Assembly: GCA_020025295.1 (NCBI GenBank)
Contig: JAHHSJ010000010.1
Span: 1 to 41,349, forward strand
Reading direction: 5' to 3'
Length of the DNA stretch: 41,349 bases
Origin: Oscillospiraceae bacterium
GTDB lineage: Bacteria > Bacillota > Clostridia > Oscillospirales > Oscillospiraceae
Made by a program: the position numbers and the translations under genes. Numbering within the stretch: position 1 is the stretch's first letter; the number at the start of each line of letters is the position of its first letter. Below the pieces are notes generated by a model that was not told the DNA's origin, searched no databases, and worked only from the letters and a program-made list of their open reading frames with translations. This document shows, in pieces, positions 32,705-41,346 of this stretch.

Positions 32705-32743
32705 CCAGTAGTAGTATTACGCCTAACGAAATGAGGAATCGGC

Positions 32744-34192
32744 ATGAAGAATCAAACCAACTACACGATGCTATGCGATTTTTATGAGCTGTCTATGGCA
32801 AATGGCTATTTCCAGACGCCCATGAAAGACCGCATCACCTATTTTGATGTATTTTTCCGTCATGTTCCTGACGACGGCGGCTTTGCAATCGCCGCAGGTC
32901 TGGAACAGATCGTTGATTACATTCAGGAGCTTCACTTCACTGAGGAGGACATCGCCTATCTCCGCAACCACGGCGATTTCACGGATGGCTTCTTGGACTA
33001 TCTGAAGGACTTCAAATTTACCGGCGACATCTGGGCCATTCCCGAAGGCACTCCCGTCTTCCCCGGAGAGCCGATTCTGACCGTCCGCGCTCCTGCGGTA
33101 CAGGCCCAGTTCCTGGAAACCTACATCCTGCTCCAGCTGAACCATCAGTCTCTGATTGCTACCAAGGCAAACCGCATTGTCCGTTCTGCCGACGGTCGTC
33201 CGGTGGCTGAATTTGGTTCTCGCCGTGCTCAGGGCGCTTCCGGCGCCATTCTGGGTGCAAGAGCAACCTACATCGGCGGCTGCTCCAGCACCGCTTGTGT
33301 GCAGGCTGACCGTGATTACGGCGTTCCTGCCGGCGGTACGATGGCGCACTCTTGGGTTCAGATGTTCCCCGACGAGTATACCGCCTTCAAAACCTACTGC
33401 CAGCTTTACCCCCACAACGCCACCCTGCTGGTCGACACCTACAATGTGCTGCATTCTGGTGTGCCCAATGCCATTAAAGTCTTTCAGGAAGAATTGCTGC
33501 CCAAGGGCATTACCAAGTGCGCTATCCGCATCGACTCCGGCGACTTGGCCTATCTTTCCCGCAAGGCAAGAAAGATGCTGGACGAAGCCGGTCTGACTGA
33601 GTGCAAGATCGTGGCATCCAACGCCTTGGATGAATATCTGATCCGCGACCTGATTCAGCAGGGTGCCAAGCTGGATTCCTTCGGTGTAGGCGAGCGCATG
33701 ATCACCGCTGAAAGCGATCCTGTGTTTGGCTGCGTTTACAAGCTGGCCGCTATTGAAGACGAGAACGGCACCATCATTCCCAAAATCAAAATCAGTGAGA
33801 ACGCCGCCAAAATCACCACTCCCCACTTCAAGAAGGTGTACCGTCTTTACGACAACGAAAGTGGCAACGCATTTGCCGATGTGCTTTGTCTGCACGATGA
33901 AATCATCGACGATTCCAAGCCCATTGAGCTGTTTGATCCCGAAAACACCTGGAAAAAGAGCCTGTTCACCAACTTTACCGCAAAGAGTATGCTGGTACAG
34001 GTGTTCAAAAACGGCGAATTGGTCTATGACCTGCCCTCCATTGAGGAAATCCGCGCATACTGCGCAAACCAGATCAATCTCCTGTGGGACGAGGTCAAGC
34101 GTTTTGAGAACCCCCACAACTACTATGTGGACCTGTCTCAGAAGCTCTGGGACATCAAAAACGATATGCTGGAGCATATGCGCAACCTCTAA
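32744..34192 (+). CDS. pncB: nicotinate phosphoribosyltransferase
   Basis: This 482-residue enzyme makes nicotinate mononucleotide from nicotinic acid and PRPP in NAD salvage. Family stretches are TMLCDFYELSMANGYF (about 8-23), TYFDVFFRHVPDDGGFAIAA (about 30-49), EFGSRRAQG (about 157-165), GTMAHSWVQMF (about 197-207), LLVDTYNVLHSG and AIRIDSGDLAYLS, the PRPP-site region. Length fits the Gram-positive PncB type. The ATG follows GAGGAAT. Codons are strongly C/G-ending, suggesting good expression. It has its own promoter and terminator. Confidence 0.95.
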   Translation: MKNQTNYTMLCDFYELSMANGYFQTPMKDRITYFDVFFRHVPDDGGFAIAAGLEQIVDYIQELHFTEEDIAYLRNHGDFTDGFLDYLKDFKFTGDIWAIPEGTPVFPGEPILTVRAPAVQAQFLETYILLQLNHQSLIATKANRIVRSADGRPVAEFGSRRAQGASGAILGARATYIGGCSSTACVQADRDYGVPAGGTMAHSWVQMFPDEYTAFKTYCQLYPHNATLLVDTYNVLHSGVPNAIKVFQEELLPKGITKCAIRIDSGDLAYLSRKARKMLDEAGLTECKIVASNALDEYLIRDLIQQGAKLDSFGVGERMITAESDPVFGCVYKLAAIEDENGTIIPKIKISENAAKITTPHFKKVYRLYDNESGNAFADVLCLHDEIIDDSKPIELFDPENTWKKSLFTNFTAKSMLVQVFKNGELVYDLPSIEEIRAYCANQINLLWDEVKRFENPHNYYVDLSQKLWDIKNDMLEHMRNL

Positions 34193-34208
34193 TGACAAGC
34201 AACAAGAA

Positions 34209-34243
34209 AGAGGACAGAGACTTTTCTCTGTCCTCTCTTTTTT
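34209..34243 (+). terminator. terminator of pncB
   Basis: AGAGGACAGAGA (34209-34220) and TCTCTGTCCTCT (34225-34236) form a 12-pair stem with loop CTTT, followed by CTTTTTT. Confidence 0.92.
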
Positions 34244-34252
34244 ATGTGGAAA

Positions 34253-35275
34253 TCAGTTAAATTTGAAAATCTTCTGGCTCAGGTGATAGCCGGCAATGCT
34301 CAGCTTGCCGCCCAGCTTACCGGGCAGGTTCACAAAGGTAGCCAGAGAATGGTGGCGGATCTTTCCGTACAGCTCCGGATGCTCTGCCTCCAACTCCTCC
34401 CACAGCTTCTTCCGCTTTTCCATGGCTTCTTCGGAGCCGTCGATCAGAAGCAAGGTGCAGCAGATGGTGTACATCATGGCGAGGTAACGGAACATGTACT
34501 TTGCAAGGCTGGGATACTGTTTTGCCACCTCTTCCAAATCAGTGCATTCGGTCATAATCTTGGTGACCCGCAGCTGCTGATCGACACGCTTGACCATCAC
34601 CTGCTCATTAACGCTCTGATCCTGACGACCGATGAAATAACGGTACAAATCTTCGTTCATGTAGTACATCCGCTTGGCAAAGGGCAGCGGCTGATACACA
34701 AAGATGTTATCGACATAGAAAGTGTGCTTGGGCAGCACCATTCCGGTGCTTCTCAGCATCTCCGTGCGATAGATGGCGGAGTGCATCAGCAGATACTGGG
34801 AAATGTTGAATTTCTTGGCCTCATTCCAGCTGAACACACAGTTTTCAGGGAACACATTCTTATAGTTGACCGTATGGCTGGTCTGATCCTCCACATGCTC
34901 ATAGACATAGTTGCAAATCATCAGATCCAGCTGACAATCCGGAGCAGAGAACTCCTCCAGTTTGGCAATCACTCGCTGCAAAGACTCCTCGTTCAGCCAG
35001 TCATCCGAGTCAACGACCTTATAATAGATGCCCTGTGCGTGAGCGAGTCCCTGATTGACACCCTCTCCATGTCCGCCGTTGGGCTGATGAATCACACGGA
35101 CAATCTCCGGATACTCCGCTGCATAGCGATCGGCAATCGCAGGCGTTTCATCCTTGGAGCCATCGTCAATCAGAATAATTTCGATATTGTCACCGCCGGA
35201 AAGCAAAGTCTGGATGCAATGCTCCATATAGGCAGCAGAGTTATAGCAGGGTACTGCAAAGGTAATCAGTTTCAT
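34253..35275 (-). CDS. family 2 glycosyltransferase
   Basis: A 340-residue GT-A-fold enzyme. It starts LITFAVPCYNSAAYMEHCI, then has EIILIDDGSKDETPAIA (about 32-48) with the nucleotide-binding aspartates, PNGGHGEGVNQGLAHA and the metal-binding DxD in KVVDSDDWLNE (about 86-96). The C-terminal third holds a basic and hydrophobic tail but no clear membrane helix. It transfers a sugar to an unknown envelope acceptor. It is monocistronic, with only a weak ribosome site (AGAAGTGA). A TATAAT -10-like box lies upstream at 35325-35330 on the minus strand without a good -35. Confidence 0.9.
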   Translation of the reverse strand: MKLITFAVPCYNSAAYMEHCIQTLLSGGDNIEIILIDDGSKDETPAIADRYAAEYPEIVRVIHQPNGGHGEGVNQGLAHAQGIYYKVVDSDDWLNEESLQRVIAKLEEFSAPDCQLDLMICNYVYEHVEDQTSHTVNYKNVFPENCVFSWNEAKKFNISQYLLMHSAIYRTEMLRSTGMVLPKHTFYVDNIFVYQPLPFAKRMYYMNEDLYRYFIGRQDQSVNEQVMVKRVDQQLRVTKIMTECTDLEEVAKQYPSLAKYMFRYLAMMYTICCTLLLIDGSEEAMEKRKKLWEELEAEHPELYGKIRHHSLATFVNLPGKLGGKLSIAGYHLSQKIFKFN

Positions 35276-35444
35276 TCAGTTCACTTCTCAATCCTGTTTG
35301 TAATAATCATTCTACCATGACTGTATTATAATCACTCTGGTCATCATACCATAAAACGGACAAAATAAACATTGTTTTTTCCTTAATCTTTAGAATCCAT
35401 GAAACGCAAAGCAACGGGGTTCCATCCAAAATCATGGTATACAT

Positions 35445-35479
35445 AAAAAAGCACCGACTACATAAGCCGGTGCTTTTTT
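35445..35479 (-). terminator. terminator of tRNA-Thr
   Basis: AAAAAAGCACCG (35445-35456) and CGGTGCTTTTTT (35468-35479) form a 12-pair stem directly after the tRNA CCA on the minus strand, with a clear T-run. Confidence 0.88.
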
Positions 35480-35553
35480 GGAGCTACTGGTGGGAATCGG
35501 ACCCACAACCTTCTCATTACGAGTGAGATGCTCTACCATTGAGCCACAGTAGC
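35479..35553 (-). tRNA. tRNA-Thr (CGT anticodon)
   Basis: The minus strand gives acceptor stem GCTACTG/CAGTAGC, D-arm GCTCAATGGTAGAGC, anticodon stem TCTCA/TGAGA with loop CTCGTAA, so anticodon CGT for codon ACG. It has a T-arm with GGTCCGATTCC and encoded CCA. Confidence 0.95.
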
Positions 35554-35567
35554 ACTTACAGTTTATT

Positions 35568-35596
35568 ATCTTATCACAGATTTTCGCATCCGTCAA
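35568..35596 (-). promoter_or_regulatory. promoter of tRNA-Thr
   Basis: TTGACG (35596..35591) and TAAGAT (35573..35568) on the minus strand are 17 bases apart, ending 14 bases before the tRNA. Confidence 0.75.
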
Positions 35597-35973
35597 TCTC
35601 CGTTTTTAAAAAAGAATGCGTCAAGCGCTGCAATTTTGCAAGAAAAAAATCTTTCTGATTTTTCATTTTCTTCAATCAGCAAAAGAGATCATCATATTTT
35701 ATGCATCTTTTGCCCTTATAACTTAATAATTCAAAACCTCAAATAAGTAATTTAAGTTTTCATAAATAAAACTAGAAATAAAGCGCAAAACCACTTGTGC
35801 ACAATATGCACAAGGTTATGCACATATAAAACCCACTGTTTTCAACCATTATACACTGTATTTTGATTTTTATTCACGATCATAATTTCGACATTATTTG
35901 ACATTGTTCCATTTGTCAAGTTTACATAATCTTGTTTTCTTGCGTTTATGAATTTCCGACATCATTTCTTGCA
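35597..35973. other. AT-rich gene-free gap
   Basis: About 375 bases without a gene. The left half (35640-35790) is very AT-rich with no repeat I can define; the middle holds the DnaA-box-like cluster. TTGACA (35898-35903) and TGTCAA (35914-35919) form a small inverted repeat on the right. It lies between the tRNA-Thr promoter and the terminator of the polA operon, so neither neighbour needs it for expression. Confidence 0.6.
35795..35878. other. cluster of DnaA-box-like 9-mers
   Basis: Five sites resemble TTATNCACA within 84 bases: TTGTGCACA (35795-35803), TTGTGCATA on the minus strand (35813..35805), TTATGCACA (35816-35824, exact match), TTATACACT (35849-35857) and TTATTCACG (35870-35878). 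The others differ by one or two bases. No dnaA, dnaN or rpmH is near, so this is not the usual oriC context. A DnaA-binding or titration cluster is possible; chance in AT-rich DNA is the alternative. Confidence 0.4.
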
Positions 35974-36007
35974 AAACCGGCAGCAGACTATGGCCTGCTG
36001 CCGGTTT
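35974..36007 (-). terminator. terminator of the polA-rimI-tsaD operon
   Basis: AAACCGGCAGCAG (35974-35986) and CTGCTGCCGGTTT (35995-36007) form a 13-pair stem that on the minus strand ends in GGTTTTGC. It begins five bases after the tsaD stop. Confidence 0.85.
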
Positions 36008-36011
36008 CAAT

Positions 36012-37028
36012 TCATTCAAACGCTTTTCCGATATCCATATTGGCGAAGCCGTTCTGGGTCAGGTCCCCTCGCACGCCCGCCAGATACTCATAATATCCCT
36101 GGCAGCCGATCATGGCTCCGTTATCGCCGCAAAGCTTTAACGCAGGAAGATACAGTTCCCACCCACGCTTTTCGCAGAGTTTGGCCAAGTCGCCCCGGAT
36201 TCTGGAGTTTGCCGCAACACCGCCGGCGGCAACCACTTTGCCATAGCCGGTCTGCTGTGCAGCATAGGCAACCCGAGGAATCAGGGTATCGCTGATCGCT
36301 TTTGCAAAAGAAGCGGCAAAGGAAGGCAAGTCCAGCTTCTCTCCCTTCTGCTCCGCATTATGGATGAGGTTCAGCGCTGCCGTTTTCAAGCCAGAGAAAG
36401 ACATATCCATAGGAGCGTCCGTAACATGAGCGCAGGGCAAATGATATTTCGTGTCATCGCCGCCCTGTGCCAAGCGGTCCATGGGTGCACCACCGGGATA
36501 ACCGATACCAAGCACACGGGCGACCTTATCAAAGCACTCTCCTGCCGCATCATCTCGGGTGGAACCAATCAGCTGCATATCGGTATAGTCTCTCACATCT
36601 ACAATCAGTGTATTACCACCGGAAACACACAGCGCCACAAAGGGCGGTTCCAGCTCCGGATAAGTAATGTAGTTTGCGGCAATGTGACCGCGCACATGGT
36701 GCACAGGGATAAACGGGACATTCAATGCATAGGCAGCCGCCTTAGCGAAGTTGACGCCCACCAGCACCGCACCAATCAAGCCCGGCGCACAGGTTGCTGC
36801 GACGGCATCAATATCTTTCCGGGTAATTCCCGCTTCCTTTATGGCCTGATCTGCCAGCAGGCTGATGGCCGTCAGGTGCTTACGGGAGGCAATTTCAGGG
36901 ACGACGCCGCCATACAAAGTGTGCATTTCAATCTGGGAAATAATTGCATCCGCCAGCACTTCCCTGCCATCACGCACCACAGCGACTGCTGTTTCGTCGC
37001 AGGAGGACTCCACGGCAAGCATAATCAT
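36012..37028 (-). CDS. tsaD: tRNA N6-threonylcarbamoyladenosine transferase (TsaD/Gcp)
   Basis: This 338-residue protein would transfer the threonylcarbamoyl group to A37 of ANN-decoding tRNAs, together with TsaB and TsaE. The ASKHA fold shows LAVESSCDETAVAVVRDG at the start and VHHVRGHIAANY (about 108-119), whose two His bind the metal. It also has FVALCVSGGNTLIVDV (about 130-145), MSFSGLKTAALNLI and AAGGVAANSRIR. It overlaps rimI by ATGA, a linkage widespread in bacteria. TsaB and TsaE are not in the window. Confidence 0.96.
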   Translation of the reverse strand: MIMLAVESSCDETAVAVVRDGREVLADAIISQIEMHTLYGGVVPEIASRKHLTAISLLADQAIKEAGITRKDIDAVAATCAPGLIGAVLVGVNFAKAAAYALNVPFIPVHHVRGHIAANYITYPELEPPFVALCVSGGNTLIVDVRDYTDMQLIGSTRDDAAGECFDKVARVLGIGYPGGAPMDRLAQGGDDTKYHLPCAHVTDAPMDMSFSGLKTAALNLIHNAEQKGEKLDLPSFAASFAKAISDTLIPRVAYAAQQTGYGKVVAAGGVAANSRIRGDLAKLCEKRGWELYLPALKLCGDNGAMIGCQGYYEYLAGVRGDLTQNGFANMDIGKAFE

Positions 37029-37537
37029 TCTTCCACCTTCTTAAAAAAATGTGTCATCAGAATGGCGTCCTCTTTGGGATCGTCATAGTAGTTCTTTCGG
37101 CTGCCCACATCCTGAAATCCATGCTTCAAATACATGGCGATGGCAGGCACATTGGATTTGCGAACCTCCAAGGTCAGGAATGCCAGCTGCTGGGCATCTC
37201 CAAACCGCAGAAACACATCCAGCAAATTGGCGGCAACACCCATTCGGCGGTAATCCTTCCGCACAGCAATGTTATTGACGTACCCCTCATCCAGCACCAC
37301 TGTCAGGCCGGCATAGCCGATGATCGTGCCATCCTCCGCTTCGGCAGCGATGTAGGATGCAGAGAGATTATCCAGCTCATCCAGCAGCATCTGGCGGCTC
37401 CAGGGCGTGGAAAAGCACTCTTTTTCAATCTCCACGATCTGATCCACATTATCTGCGGACATAGGAACGATTTTATAATGCTGGAGCGTTACATTTTTTG
37501 CCGGAATCGTTCCGGTCACCCGCTTAAATTCACTCAT
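37025..37537 (-). CDS. rimI: ribosomal protein S18 alanine N-acetyltransferase (GNAT family)
   Basis: A 170-residue GNAT acetyltransferase of the RimI type. EKECFSTPWSRQMLLDEL (about 43-60) is the family's substrate-side start, NNIAVRKDYRRMGVAANLL (about 87-105) is the acetyl-CoA pyrophosphate loop, and FLTLEVRKSNVPAIAMYLKHGF is the conserved RimI stretch. It has a longer N-terminus than E. coli RimI. I choose the ATG at 37537 after GGAGGAA, because the earlier TTG lies inside the ribosome site and overlaps polA. It is placed between polA and tsaD. Confidence 0.9.
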   Translation of the reverse strand: MSEFKRVTGTIPAKNVTLQHYKIVPMSADNVDQIVEIEKECFSTPWSRQMLLDELDNLSASYIAAEAEDGTIIGYAGLTVVLDEGYVNNIAVRKDYRRMGVAANLLDVFLRFGDAQQLAFLTLEVRKSNVPAIAMYLKHGFQDVGSRKNYYDDPKEDAILMTHFFKKVEE

Positions 37538-37548
37538 GGATTTCCTCC

Positions 37549-40203
37549 TCAATGGGCATCTGCCCAGCTTTTTCCGATGTGTGCCTCGGCAATCAGCGGC
37601 ACAGCCAGATCTACCACATGTTCCATCTCTTCCTCCAGAATCCGGGCAACCAGTTCACCCTCAGATTCCGGACACTCCACGATCAGTTCGTCGTGGACCT
37701 GAAGGATCAGCTTTGCTTCCAGCTGTTCCTGCTTCAGTCGCTTCCACACGGCGATCATAGCCAGCTTGATGATGTCAGCCGCCGTGCCTTGAATGGGCAT
37801 ATTCAGCGCCACACGCTCTCCAAAGGAACGCAGATTAAAGTTGGAGCTGGTCAGCTCCGGCAGCCATCTGCGGCGGCCATGGAGCGTAGAAACATAGCCA
37901 TCCCGTTTCGCCTGCTCCACGATCTGCCGCTGATAGGCGTACACGCCGGAGTAGGTTTCAAAATACCGCTGCATATACTCTTTGGCCTCTCTCATGGAAA
38001 CGCCAATATCATCAGCCAGCGACCATTCGGAAATGCCGTAGACAATGCCGAAGTTGACCGCTTTGGCATGCGAACGCATCTGCTTGTTGACTTCCTCCGG
38101 CGCAACTCCGAACACCTGAGATGCAGTGATGGTGTGAATATCCGCACCATTCCGGAACCCATCACACATGGTCTGATCTCCGGCAATATGAGCCAAAAGA
38201 CGCAGTTCAATCTGGGAATAGTCCGCATCCACCAAAACATGACCCGGCTGCGCCAAGAACATCTTACGCATCTGTGCGCCCAGCGGCGTACGAACCGGAA
38301 TATTCTGAAGATTTGGTTCTGTTGAGGACAGGCGGCCCGTGGCAGTCACCGTATTCTGGAAGCAGGTGTGAATTCTGCCATCGGAGGCAATCTGCTTATC
38401 GAGTCCGTCCACATAAGTGCTTTTCAGCTTGGTATATTTGCGATATTCCAAAATCTCACCCACAATGGGATGATATTTTTGCAATTTCTCCAGCACCTCA
38501 GCATTGGTAGAATAGCCGCGCTTGGTCTTTTTCAAAATGGGGAGTTCCAGCTTTTCAAAGAGCACCTCGCCTAACTGCTTAGTGGAATTGATATTGAACT
38601 CTCCCCCGGCATAACGGAAGATGCGTTCCTTCATCTGACGGATTCCATCATCCAGCATCGTGCCGAACGCGCTCAAAGCATCCCGATCCACATAGACGCC
38701 GCTGCGTTCCATCTCTGCCAGCACCGGGCAGAGGGGCAGCTCCACCTCCGTCAGCAGGGAAAGCATCTTGTTTTCCTCCAGCTTTCTGCCTAAGGTTTCG
38801 TGGAGTGCGCTCACCGCAGAGGTATGAGCCATCATAGAAGCAACCACTTCGGCGTGGTCTGCGAGAGGAGAAAACGCTCCCGGAGCCGTATAATCCATGC
38901 TGGGCTTGATTTCCGTCTGATAGTAGGAAACAAACAGCTTATCCAGTTCATAGCTTCCGTCCGTGGGTGAAAGCAAATAGGCAGCCAGTGCGGTATCAAA
39001 GACAAAACCATCCGTACTGAGTCCCTCGCCCAGCAGGAGGTTCATCAAAGGCTTCACATCATGGGAAACCTTTTTCACCCGATCGCTGAACAGAACCTGC
39101 AAGAATTCATCATAGGCAGCACCAAGGCTGGGACGATAGACAAAGGCACCGTGACCGTGGGTTTCACTCTCTTCCCATTCCACGCTGACGCCGTCCAAAT
39201 CGGGCAAAGCAAGACAGGTCACATACTCTGCCTTCTGCCAAAGTTCAAGAAGCTCCTTCAAGCGTGTCGCATCCGTGACCTCTTCCGCATCCAGCGTATA
39301 CTCCGGCAGCTCCTCGGTCTGCGTATCCGCATCCGGTCTGAGGCCAAAGCGGTCGATCATCTTGGTGAATTCCAGTCGGAGAAACAGCGAATAAAGTTCG
39401 CCATTGTTGAATGGCTTTCGCACATTGTCCTCCGGGCGAAAGTCAATGGGTGCATCACAGCGAATGGTAGCAAGGTCATAGGACATCTTGGCCATCTCTC
39501 TGCCGCCGTCGAGCTTGGTCCGGAGCGCACCCTTAATGTCTGCCGTTTCAAAATTGGCATACAGGTTTTCAATGCTGTCGTAAGTCTGAATCAAGTTGGT
39601 GGCTGTCTTTTCGCCTACGCCTCGAACACCGGGGATATTATCCGAGGTATCGCCCATCAGCGCCTTCAGGTCGATCATATGGATGGGATCAAAACCATAA
39701 GCGTCTCGGAAGGCTTCCACCGTCATATCCTTCCAGCTGGTCTGTCCCATGCGAGAAGTGACCAGCTTGACAATGGTATGGTCGGTAATCAGCTGCAAAG
39801 AGTCCTTATCGCCGGTGACCACCGCACAATCCCAGCCTTCCGCCTCACAGCGGCGGGAGATGGTACCCAAAAGGTCATCTGCCTCCCAACCGTCCAACTC
39901 ATAATACGGGATATTCATGGCAGAAAGGACTTCCCGTAGCACCGGCATCTGCATGGCCAGTTCTTCCGGCATCGGCTTTCTGGTTCCCTTGTATTCCTTA
40001 TACTGCAAATGACGGAAGGTTGGCGCCTTACGGTCAAAGGTAACGCAGAGAGCATCCGGCTTTGTCTGATCCAGCAGCTTCTGCATAATATTGATAAAGC
40101 CAAAAATAGCATTGGTATGCAAGCCGTCTCTGGTCGTTAAGGGCCGCACGCCATAAAAGGCACGATTGATTATGGAATTTCCATCTAAAGCCATCAACAG
40201 CAT
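37549..40203 (-). CDS. polA: DNA polymerase I, proofreading-inactive type
   Basis: An 884-residue polymerase I. The 5' nuclease (1 to about 290) has MALDGNSIINRAFYGV, GWEADDLLGTIS, VTGDKDSLQLI and GDTSDNIPGVRGVGEKTA. The middle domain (about 310-490) is a 3'-5' exonuclease remnant: where active enzymes have DTET the strand reads VTCLALPDLDG, so the first two catalytic acids are gone, although FDTALAAYLLSP still holds a later one. The polymerase has motif A DADYSQIELRLLAHIAGD, motif B HAKAVNFGIVYG and motif C VHDELIVE. The ATG at 40203 follows AAGGTGG. It would fill gaps and remove primers without proofreading. Confidence 0.96.
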   Translation of the reverse strand: MLLMALDGNSIINRAFYGVRPLTTRDGLHTNAIFGFINIMQKLLDQTKPDALCVTFDRKAPTFRHLQYKEYKGTRKPMPEELAMQMPVLREVLSAMNIPYYELDGWEADDLLGTISRRCEAEGWDCAVVTGDKDSLQLITDHTIVKLVTSRMGQTSWKDMTVEAFRDAYGFDPIHMIDLKALMGDTSDNIPGVRGVGEKTATNLIQTYDSIENLYANFETADIKGALRTKLDGGREMAKMSYDLATIRCDAPIDFRPEDNVRKPFNNGELYSLFLRLEFTKMIDRFGLRPDADTQTEELPEYTLDAEEVTDATRLKELLELWQKAEYVTCLALPDLDGVSVEWEESETHGHGAFVYRPSLGAAYDEFLQVLFSDRVKKVSHDVKPLMNLLLGEGLSTDGFVFDTALAAYLLSPTDGSYELDKLFVSYYQTEIKPSMDYTAPGAFSPLADHAEVVASMMAHTSAVSALHETLGRKLEENKMLSLLTEVELPLCPVLAEMERSGVYVDRDALSAFGTMLDDGIRQMKERIFRYAGGEFNINSTKQLGEVLFEKLELPILKKTKRGYSTNAEVLEKLQKYHPIVGEILEYRKYTKLKSTYVDGLDKQIASDGRIHTCFQNTVTATGRLSSTEPNLQNIPVRTPLGAQMRKMFLAQPGHVLVDADYSQIELRLLAHIAGDQTMCDGFRNGADIHTITASQVFGVAPEEVNKQMRSHAKAVNFGIVYGISEWSLADDIGVSMREAKEYMQRYFETYSGVYAYQRQIVEQAKRDGYVSTLHGRRRWLPELTSSNFNLRSFGERVALNMPIQGTAADIIKLAMIAVWKRLKQEQLEAKLILQVHDELIVECPESEGELVARILEEEMEHVVDLAVPLIAEAHIGKSWADAH

Positions 40204-40287
40204 CTCAAATTCCACCTTTCCATAGTTAGTAATAGAATACCATAAACAGCAAGAAAATACCACAGCAAAAGCACAGCTAAGTTAGCC

Positions 40288-40317
40288 TTGACACACGCAA
40301 GCCGCCGGTGTTAGTAT
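40288..40317 (+). promoter_or_regulatory. promoter of the CDF exporter gene
   Basis: TTGACA (40288-40293) is followed after 17-18 bases by TTAGTA/TAGTAT (40311-40317). Transcription would start near 40324, leaving a leader of about 120 bases. Confidence 0.55.
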
Positions 40318-40324
40318 TTTTGTG

Positions 40325-40443
40325 CAATCATCTTTCCTTTTTCTTTCGAACAGGTTTATTCCGGGTCCATCCTGGACAGCAGTGCTATTTCGCATCTGTG
40401 GGACGATTTCGTCTTGCGGGTGCATTCTTTTTGGAGGGTTACC
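40325..40443 (+). promoter_or_regulatory. long structured leader of the CDF exporter gene
   Basis: The leader can form GTCCA-TCC-TGGAC and, overlapping or next to it, ACAG(CA)GTGC...GCATCTGT followed by GGGAC. A short string here, CATCTGTGGGAC, also occurs in NiCo (czcD) riboswitches, which often precede such exporters, but I cannot find the outer stem or the other conserved internal-loop bases. A metal-responsive leader is possible but unproven. GGAGGG precedes the start codon. Confidence 0.25.
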
Positions 40444-41346
40444 ATGAATTTCGAGTATGATTCCAAGAAAAGTTTAAAAGTTGCGAACCGGGTATCGTTC
40501 ATCAGTATTTTATCCAACATCGCCCTTGCCGCATTCAAGCTGATTGCCGGTATTCTCGGTCACTCTGCCGCAATGGTTTCCGATGCAGTGCATTCTGCGT
40601 CGGATGTGGCTTCGACAGTTGTCGTGATGATTGGAATGGCACTATCGAAGAAAGACGCTGATGCGGACCATGAATACGGTCACGAGCGTTTGGAATGCGT
40701 GGCCGCCCTTCTTCTGGCTATGCTTCTGGCCTTTACCGGCCTCGGCATTGGCAGCAACGCTGTCACCAGCATCATCCAATCCTCCTATCACGAGGTACAG
40801 ACCCCAGGCATCATCGCTCTGATTGCCGCTCTGGTTTCCATTTTGGTCAAAGAGATCATGTACCGTGGAACCAAGTCTGCTGCCAACAAGATTAACTCTG
40901 CCGCTTTGATGGCCGACGCCTGGCACCATCGTTCCGACGCTCTCTCTTCGATCGGTTCTCTTATTGGCATCGCCGCAGCCCGGTTGGGCTTCCCCATCTG
41001 TGATCCCCTCGCCGGCCTGATCATCTGTCTGTTCATCCTCAAAGCCGCATACAAAATCTTTATGGATGCTGTATCCAAGCTCACCGACAAAGCTTGCAGT
41101 TCTGATCTTCAGGACCGGATGCGCAAGACCGCCATGGAAGTAGAGGGTGTCGAGGGCGTCGATTTGCTCAACACCAGACAGTTTGGCAGCCGGATTTATG
41201 TGGACATTGAACTCTCCGCCGAAGGCGACCTGTCCCTGACCGATTCCCACGAAATTGCCGTTCAAGTGCACGATCTTCTGGAGAAAACTTACCCGGAAAT
41301 CAAGCACTGCATGGTTCATATGAACCCAGCCGAAAAGAACGATTAA
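40444..41346 (+). CDS. cation diffusion facilitator (CDF) metal exporter
   Basis: A 300-residue CDF protein with six membrane helices and a C-terminal cytoplasmic domain. The transport site has HxxxD in the second helix (SDAVHSASDVAS, about 45-56) and HxxxD in the fifth (ADAWHHRSDALSS, about 157-169). In the family, His-Asp/His-Asp sites usually go with zinc and related divalent ions. DHEYGHERLE (about 75-84) is the conserved cytoplasmic loop. The cytoplasmic domain (about 210-300) has the MVHMNP ending. It would exchange metal for protons across the membrane. The ATG at 40444 follows GGAGGG; a longer reading begins in the leader. The gene ends three bases before the window edge. Confidence 0.93.
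   Translation: MNFEYDSKKSLKVANRVSFISILSNIALAAFKLIAGILGHSAAMVSDAVHSASDVASTVVVMIGMALSKKDADADHEYGHERLECVAALLLAMLLAFTGLGIGSNAVTSIIQSSYHEVQTPGIIALIAALVSILVKEIMYRGTKSAANKINSAALMADAWHHRSDALSSIGSLIGIAAARLGFPICDPLAGLIICLFILKAAYKIFMDAVSKLTDKACSSDLQDRMRKTAMEVEGVEGVDLLNTRQFGSRIYVDIELSAEGDLSLTDSHEIAVQVHDLLEKTYPEIKHCMVHMNPAEKND

Noticed and set aside
32771..34198. 475-codon minus-strand open frame opposite pncB
   Set aside because: It is the mirror frame of a strongly biased, highly conserved gene and has no independent support.
35597..35973. Chromosomal replication origin oriC
   Set aside because: There is no dnaA, dnaN, rpmH or parAB context and only one exact DnaA box, so a true origin is unlikely; reported as a DnaA-box-like cluster instead.
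40285..40428. 47-codon minus-strand ORF in the CDF leader
   Set aside because: It has no ribosome site and overlaps the plus-strand promoter and leader; probably chance.
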